Shown: piece by piece, positions 54,281 through 64,000 of the stretch
Layout: each line of letters opens with the position of its first letter
How positions within the stretch are numbered: position 1 is the first letter of the stretch
Source of the DNA: Sulfolobus islandicus Y.N.15.51
GTDB lineage: Archaea > Thermoproteota > Thermoprotei_A > Sulfolobales > Sulfolobaceae
Direction: 5' to 3'
Length of the DNA stretch: 64,000 bases
Assembly (NCBI RefSeq): GCF_000022485.1
Contig: NC_012623.1
Location: 1,576,501 to 1,640,500 of the forward strand
The notes under the pieces: generated by a model
Databases searched by the model: none
What the model saw: only the letters and a program-made list of their open reading frames with translations
Told to the model about the DNA's origin: nothing
Position numbers and translations under genes: made by a program

Positions 54281-54490
54281 TTAATATCAATCCTCAGCCC
54301 TTTGGCTTCACCAGAGTCCCAAGCATCGCCTCATTCATTACTCCTGTACCTTTAACGGGATAACTCACATCCTTGATATTCCACGAATGTGGGGAAACTC
54401 ACACATCTTGAGGAAAATATTAAGGGATGCGTTTAATTGCCTGTCAAGAGCGAACCCACACACCTCTCACACCTAAAAGTTCCGCCTATC
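54281..54490 (-). pseudogene. C-terminal remnant of a TnpB gene
   Basis: The minus strand reads, across small frame breaks, TFRCERC then DRQLNA-like residues (LTGN, NASLNIF-like), KMCEFPHIRGIS and VIPLKV, the zinc-ribbon and tail typical of Sulfolobus TnpB proteins. It is followed by the usual GC-rich tail (CAGCCCTTTGGCTTCACC). Rest of the gene is missing. Confidence 0.5.
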
Positions 54491-54934
54491 TTTCGGAGAA
54501 GAATAAATGAAAACGTTTATATTATCTCTACACACGTTTATGAGTAGTCCTCTAATAAAGAGACTTAGAAATTCATTTTTTAAAATTCTGTTATTTGTAG
54601 GAAATAATTCTTCGCATTCTCATAAAAGTTTTCAGCTTTCAATCTATCTTTGCCTTCAATGAATTTAATCCTTTCTCATACCATACTGAAATCCTAGATT
54701 TAGATTAGAAATTATATTTTTATTAAGTACAATAAGCATTTTATTTAAAATCCTAGGGTTAGATAGTTTTTAAAAGAATTATATTCAAGATCATAATATT
54801 TTTATATTAAGGCTGTTAAATCCCATTATTTATATTAAAGTAAGAGCAAATATCAAGGTAAGTACTCAATCGAAGAATTCAACAAAGCAAACAAATTGGG
54901 AAGAATTTATAAGTCTGTAATACATGTTTAACAC
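54491..54934. other. AT-rich spacer before the RHH gene
   Basis: About 440 AT-rich bases; only the last part (GTAATACATGTTTAACACATG) belongs to the promoter of the next gene. ACATGTTTAACACATG near 54922-54937 contains short inverted repeats (CATGT/ACATG). Nothing else recognised. Confidence 0.35.
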
Positions 54935-55423
54935 ATGAGTCAAGAAAACAATGAAAACAAAAAGAAAACAATTACAATAAGAGGAGTTGATGAGAAAATA
55001 TATAGAAAGCTAACAGAAATTGCTAGATCTTCTGGTAAGACTATTGGGGAAGTTACGAACCAAGCGTTTAGAACATTCTTAGATTTATCAGATGCTGCCA
55101 AAAGAACTGCAAGTGGAGTAGTTGAAAGTGGTAAAACGTTCATTGAAGGATTTAAGGAAGGAATAGGCAATTTAATAATAATTTCCGATATAGACGAGTT
55201 ATCAGTAAACAAGGAAGAGATGATGCAAACGAGTAAGCCTATTGCATTTAAAGGTATTAAGAAATTAAGCCTAGTTAATATTTCGGATGATGATGTGGAG
55301 AAATACATCCAAGAAATAAGTGATGTTGATGAGCTTATAATACCACCAAATATTAATAAGTTAAAACTATTGCAGAAGTGTAGGAGAGTTAAAAAGATAA
55401 TTGTGCAAAACAACCCCGTTTAA
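54935..55423 (+). CDS. Ribbon-helix-helix DNA-binding protein with unknown C-terminal domain
   Basis: Residues 10-50 (KKTITIRGVDEKIYRKLTEI, SGKTIGEVTNQAFRTFLDL) form a CopG/Arc-like RHH domain. Residues 60-160 contain beta strands (IKKLSLVNISDDDVEKYI, VDELIIPPNINKLKLLQ) of no known family. It sits just upstream of two radical SAM genes with 60 bases between, so it may regulate them. The role is inferred from the fold. Confidence 0.65.
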   Translation: MSQENNENKKKTITIRGVDEKIYRKLTEIARSSGKTIGEVTNQAFRTFLDLSDAAKRTASGVVESGKTFIEGFKEGIGNLIIISDIDELSVNKEEMMQTSKPIAFKGIKKLSLVNISDDDVEKYIQEISDVDELIIPPNINKLKLLQKCRRVKKIIVQNNPV

Positions 55424-55484
55424 GAAAATAATTGCTAAAAGATTAGGGATCACTTTTTTATGACTAAGATATCTTTTTATTATT

Positions 55485-56621
55485 ATGATTCCAATAAGCG
55501 TTCTAGTAACTAATGCTGGTACAGTTTCATTTCACATTAAGGGTGAGTATAATAAGGATAGACCTAGTAAATTCAGCGACGTATTTAGACCAGTGGTAAC
55601 GTGGAATCTCACGCGGAAATGCAACTTGAAATGTCTTCATTGTTATATTAACGCGTCACCAGAAGGTGAGGATGGGTCAACTACAGAAGAGGCGTTAAGG
55701 CTAATAGACGAAATGGCTGAAATGAGAATTCCATTAATTATAATGAGCGGCGGAGAGCCATTAATGAGAAGGGATTTCTTTGAATTGGCATCATATGCTA
55801 GGATAAAGGGAATAAAATTAGCCTTATCTACAAATGGCACATTGATTACCGAGAGTGTTGCGAAGAAATTAAAAGAACTGGATTTCTCTTACGTAGGTAT
55901 AAGTTTAGATAGTTACGATCCAGAATTTCACGATAAATTTAGAGGTCTAAATGGAGCCTTTAACATGACAGTAAAGGGAATTAAAAATGCAATAAACGTT
56001 GGACTAAACGTTGGACTTAGATTTACTATTACGGCTAGAAACATTCATCAGATAGACGAATACGTGAAATTGGCCCTGGAACTGGGAGTTAAGAGAATAA
56101 CGTTTTATCATTTATCAGCTAGTGGGAGGGGTAAGGAATTAAGGGAGTGGATGTATACTCCAGAAGAATATGTTGGTTTCATAAACAAAATGATTGACTA
56201 TGCAATTAAGCTAAGTGGAAAGATAGAGATCGAGACTACCTTGGGACAATTCGATGGAGTTTACATAGCTAAAAAGTTGGCTAGAGATGAGGAAGAACTT
56301 GAAAAGTACATGAAATTTGTTGAAAATAGTGGAGGATGTGGAAGGAAGATGATATCAATATATCCAAATGGTGACGTTTATCCTTGTCAATTCATTGACT
56401 TTTACAAATTAGGTAACGTTAGGGAAAAACCGCTTAAGGAGATAATTAAGAATATTCCCGACCTATTCATAAATACGGACAAGTATTTGAGGGGGGAATA
56501 TTGTGATAAATGTAAATATAAATCGGCGTGTAAAGGAGGAGATAGAGCTAGAGCGTATTATTGGAATGGAGATGTTTATGGAGATGACCCATTATGCCCT
56601 TTGAAAACGCTCCACATTTAG
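55485..56621 (+). CDS. ahbC: Radical SAM/SPASM protein, AhbC-like (heme biosynthesis)
   Basis: The radical SAM cluster motif is [15 protein letters not shown] (C-x3-C-x2-C), preceded by FRPVVTWNL. Further family marks are [45 protein letters not shown] and the C-terminal SPASM Cys set with [14 protein letters not shown] and [20 protein letters not shown]. These closely follow AhbC, the 12,18-didecarboxysiroheme deacetylase of the siroheme-dependent heme route. It overlaps the next gene by 28 nt. Paralogue NirJ is the main alternative. Confidence 0.68.
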   Translation: MIPISVLVTNAGTVSFHIKGEYNKDRPSKFSDVFRPVVTWNLTRKCNLKCLHCYINASPEGEDGSTTEEALRLIDEMAEMRIPLIIMSGGEPLMRRDFFELASYARIKGIKLALSTNGTLITESVAKKLKELDFSYVGISLDSYDPEFHDKFRGLNGAFNMTVKGIKNAINVGLNVGLRFTITARNIHQIDEYVKLALELGVKRITFYHLSASGRGKELREWMYTPEEYVGFINKMIDYAIKLSGKIEIETTLGQFDGVYIAKKLARDEEELEKYMKFVENSGGCGRKMISIYPNGDVYPCQFIDFYKLGNVREKPLKEIIKNIPDLFINTDKYLRGEYCDKCKYKSACKGGDRARAYYWNGDVYGDDPLCPLKTLHI

Positions 56622-57646
56622 TCTTCTGGGAAGTAACTAAAGCCTGCCCATTAACTTGTAAACACTGTAGAGCTAACGCTATAGATAAGCCGTTGCCAGG
56701 TGAGCTTAATACTGAAGAGAGTAGAAAATTATTAGAAGATATAGCGAGATTTGGAAAGGTTGTTATAGTTTTCACCGGTGGTGATCCGTTAAGTAGAAGT
56801 GATATTTTCGAACTAATGGAATACGCTAAGTCGCTAGGATTAGTAGTTTCAATAGCACCCTCTCCTTCTCACCGTTTAGACGATGAGACCATGAAGATAA
56901 TAAGCAATTATGCTAGATACATGTCAATTAGCCTAGACGGAGCTACTTCGCAAACTCATGACTGGTTAAGGGGACTTGGTAGTTATAAATACGCTTTAAG
57001 AGGAATAGAGCTTGGATTAAAATACGGGATACAAGTTCAAGTCAATACCCTAGTTTGGAAGAAGAGTTATAGTGAATTACCTTTCGTAGTCAAATTGCTA
57101 AAAGAGATGGGGGTAAAGATTTGGGAAGTGTTCTTTCTAATTCCAGTGGGTAGAGGAACTACTGAATTGGATATTCCTAGAGATAAATATAAAGATGTTA
57201 TAGATTTTCTAGTTGAAGCCACTAGATATGATTTAATTGTGAGAACTGTTGAGGCACCTTTCTTTAGGAGAGCTAAACTTGAGTATACTCCAGCTACTAC
57301 TAACGATAATGAGCTGGTTTCTACATTACGCGAATTATTAGGTGAACCAGTAAAGGAAGCTGATAAGAGCATTTTGCCTACTAGGGACGGGGCTGGCGTT
57401 ATCTTCATAGGTTATAATGGTGATGTCTATCCTAGTGGCTTCTTACCATTGTATTTAGGTAATGTTAAGAAGGAGAGTTTAGTCGATATTTATAGAAAGT
57501 CCGAGGTTTTGAAAAAAATAAAGGATAGTAGGTTCGAAGGGAAATGTGGCATATGCAAATACAATAATATTTGTGGGGGGAGTAGGGCTAGGGCTTTTGC
57601 AGTATATAATAACCCATTTGCAGAAGACCCAATGTGTCCATACTAA
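56594..57646 (+). CDS. ahbD: Radical SAM/SPASM protein, AhbD-like (heme synthase)
   Basis: [20 protein letters not shown] begins the protein; the cluster motif is [14 protein letters not shown]. Other marks are [53 protein letters not shown] and SPASM Cys residues in [20 protein letters not shown]. The pattern matches AhbD, which oxidatively decarboxylates Fe-coproporphyrin III to heme, and the related TIGR04053 group. The overlap with the AhbC-like gene supports a joint pathway. Confidence 0.65.
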   Translation: MPFENAPHLVFWEVTKACPLTCKHCRANAIDKPLPGELNTEESRKLLEDIARFGKVVIVFTGGDPLSRSDIFELMEYAKSLGLVVSIAPSPSHRLDDETMKIISNYARYMSISLDGATSQTHDWLRGLGSYKYALRGIELGLKYGIQVQVNTLVWKKSYSELPFVVKLLKEMGVKIWEVFFLIPVGRGTTELDIPRDKYKDVIDFLVEATRYDLIVRTVEAPFFRRAKLEYTPATTNDNELVSTLRELLGEPVKEADKSILPTRDGAGVIFIGYNGDVYPSGFLPLYLGNVKKESLVDIYRKSEVLKKIKDSRFEGKCGICKYNNICGGSRARAFAVYNNPFAEDPMCPY

Positions 57647-57778
57647 TACGCTTTTATTTTAAATTATTTTAAACTAAAGATGAATGTGCTTATAAAAATG
57701 TTATAAGTATTATAGGTTTAAAAATTGGATTAAGTATTTCATAATTACTTAAAAACTTCTAATACAAATACATACTTG

Positions 57779-59188
57779 ATGAGTCAAGAGGTTATTGAAG
57801 TTCGTTCGCCCTCCAATCTTAATGTAATTGGAACTGTGAAAAGAATGCATAAAGATGAGGTTAGAGGAGAAATAGAGGAGGCATATAAGGGATTTGAAAT
57901 AATATCAAAGATGCCCCTCTATAAAAGGACAGCTATATTGAGAAAAGTATCGGAAATTTTGGAAAGAGAACAAGAGAGACTAGCTAAACTACTTGCGATG
58001 GAAGCCGGTAAGCCGATTAGGGATTCTAGGGTTGAAGTATTAAGGGCTTCCAGATTGTTTAGACATGCTGCTGAAGAAGTCGGAATGGTTTTAGAAGGTA
58101 AAAATTATAGAGTGGACGCTTATGAGTACCCTCCTGGAAATGAGAATAGAATAGTTGTAAGTACTAGGGAACCGATAGGTGTTGTAACTGCAATTTTACC
58201 CTTCAACTTCCCCATAAACTCCTTTGCCCATAAGGTTGCTCCAGCTTTAGCAGTAGGAAATTCAGTAGTGGTTAAGCCAAGTATAAATACACCCCTAGCC
58301 GCCATAGAAATGAAGAAAATATTGGTTGAGGCTGGATTACCCGATAGTGCAGTTAGAGTAGTCACTGGTTATAGTAGTGAAATCGGGGATGAGATAATTA
58401 CTCACCCATTAGTCGGCTTAATTACGTTAACCGGTTCCACACAAACAGGTCTTAAAATAGCCTCTAAAGCTGTTTCCTTAGGGAAGAGAATAATAATGGA
58501 GTTGGGAGGTTCTGATCCCATAATCATCTTAGAAGATGCCAATATAGAGAGAGCCTCTTCAATAGCTGTTAGAGCTAGGTTTGAGTACGCTGGTCAGAAC
58601 TGTAATGCTGGCAAGAGAATTATAGTTAGGGAGGAGATATACGATAAGTTCGTAAAGGCGTTTAACGATAAGGCTAGAGCGTTAAAGGTAGGTGACCCCT
58701 TGGATGAAACTACCGACGTTGGACCAGTAATCAACAAAGAGAGCGTTGAGAACTTAAACAGTGTATTAGCAGACGCTAAAGCTAAGGGTGGAAAGGTTGA
58801 AATCCTCAATAAGGGTCCAGAGAGTGGAAGTTTCTTCCCACTAACTATGGTAACCAATCCCTCACTGGATATGCTAGTCCTAAAGAGTGAAGTCTTCGGG
58901 CCTATAGTACCAATTGTGAGTGTTAAGAGTGATGAGGAGGCAATACGAATAGCTAATTCAACCGAGTATGGCTTACAGTCTGCAATCTTTACTAATGATG
59001 TAAATAGGGCTTTAAAGTTAAGTAGAGAGTTGAAGTTTGGTGCTGTTATCATAAATGATAGTACGAGATTGAGGTGGGACTCACTAGCATTCGGCGGATT
59101 TAAGAAAAGCGGTATAGGGAGAGAAGGAGTTAGAGAGACAATGCTTGAAATGACTGAAAATAAGTTAATAGCAATAACGCTTCTTTAA
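57779..59188 (+). CDS. Aldehyde dehydrogenase (GAPN/lactaldehyde type)
   Basis: This NAD(P)-dependent ALDH of 469 residues has the active-site Cys in FEYAGQNCNAGKRI, general-base Glu in IIMELGGSDPII, and cofactor-binding GSTQTGLKIASKAV and ILPFNFPINSFAHK. I use ATG 57779 rather than the TTG before it. Among Sulfolobales ALDHs it resembles the glyceraldehyde/lactaldehyde/glycolaldehyde group; the substrate cannot be told from sequence by eye. Single gene, own promoter. Confidence 0.85.
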   Translation: MSQEVIEVRSPSNLNVIGTVKRMHKDEVRGEIEEAYKGFEIISKMPLYKRTAILRKVSEILEREQERLAKLLAMEAGKPIRDSRVEVLRASRLFRHAAEEVGMVLEGKNYRVDAYEYPPGNENRIVVSTREPIGVVTAILPFNFPINSFAHKVAPALAVGNSVVVKPSINTPLAAIEMKKILVEAGLPDSAVRVVTGYSSEIGDEIITHPLVGLITLTGSTQTGLKIASKAVSLGKRIIMELGGSDPIIILEDANIERASSIAVRARFEYAGQNCNAGKRIIVREEIYDKFVKAFNDKARALKVGDPLDETTDVGPVINKESVENLNSVLADAKAKGGKVEILNKGPESGSFFPLTMVTNPSLDMLVLKSEVFGPIVPIVSVKSDEEAIRIANSTEYGLQSAIFTNDVNRALKLSRELKFGAVIINDSTRLRWDSLAFGGFKKSGIGREGVRETMLEMTENKLIAITLL

Positions 59189-59417
59189 TATTTTTGAGTT
59201 TCTCATCACTATAGTAATTTTTTACCATCTTTTGTGAAATATATAAATAAGGTCTACGGAACGATTTTCCTATAAAGCACATTCTACATGATTAATTAAA
59301 TTAATGAAAATTCATGAGGCCCATGTGGTGTTATTATTAAGAGATAAGTAAAGGGCGAAATGAGATTTTTATATATTTTGTTTAGTAAAAAATAGTTAAA
59401 CTATAACGTTACAAATA
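59189..59417. other. Gene-free spacer
   Basis: About 230 AT-rich bases after the aldehyde dehydrogenase, up to the transposon remnants. No feature recognised. Confidence 0.35.
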
Positions 59418-59450
59418 AATGGGGTTAAGGGGGCGGAAAGCCTCGCCTCT
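59418..59450 (+). repeat. TnpB-element left-end scrap
   Basis: GGGGTTAAGGGGGCGGAAAG then CCTCGCCTCT resembles the left-end repeat at 40365-40404 and, inverted, 39462-39498. It abuts the DDE element. Confidence 0.45.
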
Positions 59451-59453
59451 CTG

Positions 59454-60652
59454 CGGTAGACCCAAAATCACCTCCTTAAAAATAAATCTATAGTGTAAAT
59501 AAGTGTATCTACTAGATTAAATGTAAAATTCTCTGGATTGAATAAATCAGGAAATAAAAGAATTAATAATAATCTAAACTCCTCTCTCCCCACCTCCCCC
59601 TTGAATATGATATATAAGGAGTAGAGTACAAGGGCCAGCACGAAGATCAACGTGCGAAAAACAAACTTAGTAGAACTAGTAAATGGAAGAAAAGCCTTAA
59701 TGTTCCTATAAGAGGTCTCTATGGGACCTCTTACCTTATTATACAAATCCAACACTTCCCTCTTGGATAGGTCTAGGTTAGTAGCCCTAGCAAAATAAAC
59801 AAGACTCTTTCTCCTCACTTTTTCCTTGCTGTACACGAGAAGCCTGAACTTGATCTGCTCATCCCTCCTATGCCTCTTACTATTAGTTGTGTAATCCCCG
59901 TCAAACTCCTCAAACACCTTAACATCCCCAACAGGCACAGCAACTATATACTTAAACTGTGAAACGAAGTTGAGCACATCAACTGTGTAGAAACCAGCGT
60001 CAAGAGTTATCAACCTTATCTTGAATCCCATTGCCATTACTTGCTCCACAAGAACCTTCACTATCTCGTCCTTAGTCATACCGTTCACTTGCGGAATAAA
60101 GGCAAGTAAAAGTACTTTCCCCTTATACTTGGTTGTTGCGTAGTTCCACGAGTTTCCTTTTTCAGAGCTCCCTTTCACTGGTTTCCCATACCACGTCTTG
60201 GTTGTCCAGTCTATTGAAAGATCTATCTCCTTTACCCCCTTTAATATCTCCAAGGATATTTTCCTAGCTCTTTCCAATAGCTTTTCAATCACTTCCATCC
60301 CTTGTTTCACTACGTAATTCCTCAAGGTCTGTGGGGATACGTCATACGCTCTGGACTTGTTCTCTACAGAGTTGTTCCACAAACACGCGGAGATGAGAGT
60401 TTTCGCTACCTTCTCTACCTTTTCCCCTTGGAAGTTCAACATGGAAAGTAATTTATATCCTATTTGTTGAATGTTCGGTGAGGGAGACCGGGTGTTACCA
60501 TCTTCCTATCTCACGTGGTAATACTCCATCTCCCTCACCTTAAACCCTTTCTTCAATTGAATTCTTTATACTCTTGTAAATTTCTTTATCTTTTATAAAT
60601 TCGATATTATCCTACCAGAAATATTTTTTCTAATACGATTTTGGGTCTATCG
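59454..60652 (-). mobile_element. DDE insertion sequence with CGGTAGACCCAAAATC ends
   Basis: The left end is CGGTAGACCCAAAATC, and the right end is its complement with one change (CGATAG...). Length 1199 bp with one transposase gene. The flanks (CTCTG and TTCCA) show no target duplication, so a deletion or recombination removed one side. Its ends equal those of the MITE at 46254-46599. Family is probably ISH3-like or ISC1217-like; I cannot decide. Confidence 0.8.
59468..60442 (-). CDS. DDE transposase
   Basis: This 324-residue protein shows the DDE triad in EIDLSIDWTTKTWYGKP (Asp), IRLITLDAGFYTVDVLNFVS (Asp) and KVRGPIETSYRNIKAF (Glu). Other hallmarks are KGNSWNYATTKYKGKVLLLA and KHRRDEQIKFRLLVYSK. 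It appears intact. The C-terminal helix is hydrophobic. It probably also mobilises the 346-bp MITE in this window. Confidence 0.85.
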   Translation of the reverse strand: MLNFQGEKVEKVAKTLISACLWNNSVENKSRAYDVSPQTLRNYVVKQGMEVIEKLLERARKISLEILKGVKEIDLSIDWTTKTWYGKPVKGSSEKGNSWNYATTKYKGKVLLLAFIPQVNGMTKDEIVKVLVEQVMAMGFKIRLITLDAGFYTVDVLNFVSQFKYIVAVPVGDVKVFEEFDGDYTTNSKRHRRDEQIKFRLLVYSKEKVRRKSLVYFARATNLDLSKREVLDLYNKVRGPIETSYRNIKAFLPFTSSTKFVFRTLIFVLALVLYSLYIIFKGEVGREEFRLLLILLFPDLFNPENFTFNLVDTLIYTIDLFLRR

Positions 60653-60910
60653 TTCCAGGGCGGGGAGAAATTCAGAAGGAGAAAATTTGGTAATGATAAA
60701 ACTAAGAAGATAAAAGAAGGTCTAAGCAACGTATATTTATGGTTAGAATTAACATCTACCACTCCAGAGTTATATTATCTTTTCATGGATAAACTTAGCA
60801 GAATAGTGATGGAAAATAACGTCGATTTGGCATGGAAGTAATTGGAAGAATTTGAACATTATTTATTGGAGCTTAATAAGGGTAAGACTAGGGAAGTAGA
60901 ATTGGGCTGA
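60653..60910 (+). pseudogene. C-terminal remnant of an unknown gene
   Basis: Directly after the IS end, the frame reads GGEKFRRRKFGNDKTKKIKE, VYLWLELTSTTPELYYLFMD and, after an in-frame TAA at 60839-60841, LEEFEHYLLELNKGKTREVE to a TGA at about 60910. It looks like the C-terminal part of a helical protein cut by the DDE element. Family not recognised. Confidence 0.4.
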
Positions 60911-60971
60911 ATTCTTTTTCACGTTAATAGAGATCTTTTTATATCTGTTTATAACAAAAAATTATTGATAA

Positions 60972-61148
60972 ATGATGATCTCTCACGCCGATGTGGGCTA
61001 TGCCCAAAAGGGTGAGGGGGATTACGGAGATGTGAGCCCCGTGCCGTTGGGCTCGAAGGAGTCCCATGACCCACCTATAAGGTGGTTGAGGGCTAAGTAC
61101 CTACACTCGATCATGAATGAACATAAAATGATTGAAATGAAAGTGTAG
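60972..61148 (+). pseudogene. C-terminal remnant of a TnpB-type transposase
   Basis: From ATG 60972: MMISHADVGYAQKGEGDYGD, then VSPVPLGSKESHDPPIRWLR and KYLHSIMNEHKMIEMKV, stop 61146-61148. The tail (HAD ... PLG) resembles the C-terminal end of Sulfolobus TnpB/OrfB proteins. At 59 codons only the tail is left. Being GC-rich it might be mistaken for an RNA gene. Confidence 0.5.
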
Positions 61149-61182
61149 GGACAAACGGAGGACTCTTGAAAAAATCAGTGAT

Positions 61183-61643
61183 ATGAAAAAGGCTCTAATT
61201 AATTACTTGGTTTCTATACAAGGAGACAGTGACGAAGCATTTTTAATAATAAGGAATGAAGCTTTTAATTTAATTCTTGGCAGTAATATATACGAGTTAA
61301 AAATTAGTGAACTAAGCGAAAATGAGAGGAAATTCTCCGAGAGTTTTAGACTTTATACTGCGTTGAAATTGTTGTTAGACGAGGAGAATAAAGTAAAAAA
61401 TAAGAGACTTCTTGGAGAAGTTTTTCTATAAGCAAGATAAAGGATAAGGACGGAAAAGTTGTAAATGTTATGATAAGCTTCGCCAGTGCTAAGGAAATAT
61501 TGAATTTAAGAGAAAACTCAAATATCGCAGTTAAACTTATGCGTAGAGTTGAAGATGTCTGCATATTTTTATCCGGTAGTACGTTATACGGAATGATTCC
61601 TTGCAATGTTGAGTTGGATTTGAATACAGAATACATATATTAA
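61183..61643 (+). pseudogene. Unknown protein, frameshifted
   Basis: The first frame (61183-61431) reads MKKALINYLVSIQGDSDEAF to LGEVFL and stops. A second, starting one base back near 61425, continues SISKIKDKDGKVVNVMISFA and ends MIPCNVELDLNTEYIY at 61643. One missing T in a T run (61421-61425) explains the break; the full protein would be about 153 residues. Family not recognised. Convergent with the DUF35 gene. Confidence 0.5.
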
Positions 61644-61666
61644 GGGTTAAAATGTTTTCGAAAAAA

Positions 61667-62101
61667 TCAGTCAACCTTGACTCGTAGAGGCCATTCAAAA
61701 CTCGTAATTTTAGCCTTTGCCTCCACTTTAACATTTCCTTCAGCGTAACACAGCAATCCTCCTTCAACATTTGGAAATCTAATTAGGGCAATAAACACTG
61801 GTTGTGCTAATTTGTTACCTTCATCATCATTGTAGATTATTGTATACGAATCCACGTAAGCCTCATCCTTATTTACTTCCACGTAATTCTCTATCTTGAC
61901 GAAGCAGTGTTCACAATAGGATCTAGCAGGGACGAAGACTCTTCCACACTTCCTACACTTACTTCCTACAATCTTACCTTGTTTCAGCCCGTTAAAGAAC
62001 TGTTCTCCCGCTGGGCCTACTGTATACTCGTATTTTTCAGCTTCCATTACGTCATACCATCTTAATAGCCTTCCTTCTTTTCCACTCTTCTCCCAAGACA
62101 T
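61667..62101 (-). CDS. DUF35 acyl-CoA-associated OB-fold protein (short)
   Basis: This 144-residue protein has a zinc ribbon GSKCRKCGRVFVPARSYCEH-C (C-x2-C-x(n)-C-x2-C, about residues 50-70) and an OB-fold after it (DSYTIIYNDDEGNKLAQPVF, IALIRFPNVEGGLLCYAEG). DUF35 proteins bridge acyl-CoA intermediates between thiolase-type enzymes. It directly follows the second DUF35 gene (stop and start adjacent, GGTGATC ribosome site). Confidence 0.85.
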   Translation of the reverse strand: MSWEKSGKEGRLLRWYDVMEAEKYEYTVGPAGEQFFNGLKQGKIVGSKCRKCGRVFVPARSYCEHCFVKIENYVEVNKDEAYVDSYTIIYNDDEGNKLAQPVFIALIRFPNVEGGLLCYAEGNVKVEAKAKITSFEWPLRVKVD

Positions 62102-62599
62102 TTAGATCACCTTAAAGCATTGGATATCTTCAATACTTCCTTTCCTTTCCTCCTTTGGCTTCCACACCGCCTTAACCCTCTTCCCTATGATTTCCATACT
62201 CTTCACTTGTTCATAACTTGCACATATTCTGTGGAATATTCCAGGGTATACGAAATCCCTATCGTTAGAAGGTAATAGCCTTATAATCCCGACTATCTCT
62301 GGCTCTTCCAACTTAGCTCTAGTCCAACTTATGAAGCTAGCAACTGCAGTCATTACTATTCCTTCATCTTTAACTTCAACCCACTCGTCAGTGGGTCTAA
62401 AGCATTCCTCACAATACATTTTTGGCGGTACGTGAATTCTACTGCACTTATTGCACTTCCTTCCATAAATTTTTCCTTCCTTAAGTCCAAGTAGATATTT
62501 GCTCTGAGCCTGTCCCGCAGTGTATGCGTATTTAGCGTTTGGTTTATATGAGAGTATATAATGTTTGCTTAAGTCTTCTTCTTTTAGAGGAGTTACCAT
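62102..62599 (-). CDS. DUF35 acyl-CoA-associated OB-fold protein (long)
   Basis: This 165-residue protein has YGRKCNKCSRIHVPPKMYCE-EC (zinc ribbon, about residues 45-70) and an OB-fold with AVASFISWTRAKLEEPEIVG-IIRLLPSNDRD. A GAGGTGATA ribosome site precedes the ATG. It lies 11 bases after the thiolase gene. The pair of DUF35 genes may pair with the two thiolases. Confidence 0.85.
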   Translation of the reverse strand: MVTPLKEEDLSKHYILSYKPNAKYAYTAGQAQSKYLLGLKEGKIYGRKCNKCSRIHVPPKMYCEECFRPTDEWVEVKDEGIVMTAVASFISWTRAKLEEPEIVGIIRLLPSNDRDFVYPGIFHRICASYEQVKSMEIIGKRVKAVWKPKEERKGSIEDIQCFKVI

Positions 62600-62610
62600 C
62601 TCATATCACC

Positions 62611-63785
<1,175 letters not shown>

Positions 63786-63789
<4 letters not shown>

Positions 63790-64000
63790 GGCTTTTCCAC
63801 CACCACAACTGATCCAGTAAGAGTGGGAATTCCACGCCAAGACGCGACAAGTGCCCTTTCACCTTTCCCTTGCTTAATATAATCTATTGCGTCTAACAGT
63901 AATGAAAAACCTGAAGCTTCTAAAGGAACTCCCTTAGCTATATGCCCACCTAATGGATTTACCGGAATTTCTCCTTGAGGAGAGAGATTTCCCTCCCTTA
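63786..64000 (-). CDS. Thiolase-family protein, C-terminal part
   Basis: The frame is open to the window edge and ends at the TGA overlapping the next ATG. Visible: REGNLSPQGEIPVNPLGGHI, AKGVPLEASGFSLLLDAIDY, IKQGKGERALVASWRGIPTL and TGSVVVVEKP. NPLGGHIAKGVP is the C-terminal thiolase motif region (usual NPxGGxxAxGHPxGASG; here a divergent PLEASG). With the other thiolase it could form a two-subunit complex. Start outside the window. Confidence 0.8.

Noticed and set aside
60972-61148. GC-rich segment resembling a structured RNA gene
   Set aside because: It is open in one frame for 59 codons and reads like the C-terminal tail of a TnpB protein, so coding origin is simpler.

Overview
The window is a chromosomal segment of a thermoacidophilic crenarchaeon of the Sulfolobales, most likely Saccharolobus/Sulfolobus (S. 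solfataricus or S. islandicus group). The basis is AT-rich DNA, TATA boxes about 25 nt before leaderless starts, a Sulfolobus-type maltodextrin cluster (secreted GH57 amylase plus malEFGK) near a Holliday junction resolvase of the Hje type, three HEPN-MNT pairs, and many insertion sequences resembling the ISC elements (IS607, two kinds of IS110, IS1, IS200/605 TnpB and a DDE element with a matching MITE). I saw no rRNA, tRNA or CRISPR array.

Layout. 1-1.6 kb: 5' part of an IS607-type element. 1.6-9 kb: mixed housekeeping and accessory genes (frameshifted MFS pseudogene, pyrimidine-dimer glycosylase, aldo/keto reductase, truncated ATPase, short acyl-CoA dehydrogenase, two HEPN-MNT modules, HAD hydrolase). 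9.2-29.2 kb: an intact, IS-free block. It holds an MFS exporter, the maltodextrin operon (membrane-bound GH15-like glucoamylase, malK, malG, malF, malE) divergent from a secreted GH57 amylase, an APC permease, a Ca2+/cation antiporter, a surface protein, hje, an aminotransferase, a methyltransferase and two divergent MFS transporters. 29.3-54.9 kb: an IS-rich accessory region with much gene decay. 54.9-59.2 kb: an RHH protein, an AhbC/AhbD-like radical SAM pair and an aldehyde dehydrogenase. 59.4-61.6 kb: nested transposon remnants and a broken unknown gene. 61.7-64 kb: an operon of two thiolases and two DUF35 acyl-CoA-binding proteins, cut by the window end.

The most unusual part is 31.9-38.2 kb, an AT-rich island between two different IS110 elements. 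A Ser/Thr protein kinase is transcribed divergently, from a roughly 36-nt promoter gap, from a protein with two tandem PD-(D/E)XK nuclease-like domains. It is followed by a large protein of about 865 residues whose C-terminus is a third PD-(D/E)XK-like domain. Both nuclease-type genes carry frameshifts here and the kinase is intact. I propose this as a candidate undescribed kinase-nuclease (possibly defence) system; that role is inference.

Other structure not explained by genes: a perfect 26-bp palindrome plus a second imperfect copy in front of a truncated ATPase gene; inverted repeats of about 165 bp enclosing a regulator/DsrE/HAD cassette; operator-like palindromes at several transporter genes; a 346-bp MITE with a clean 4-bp target duplication inside an ISC1229-like transposase; and conserved terminal hairpins on the ISC1229-like copies.
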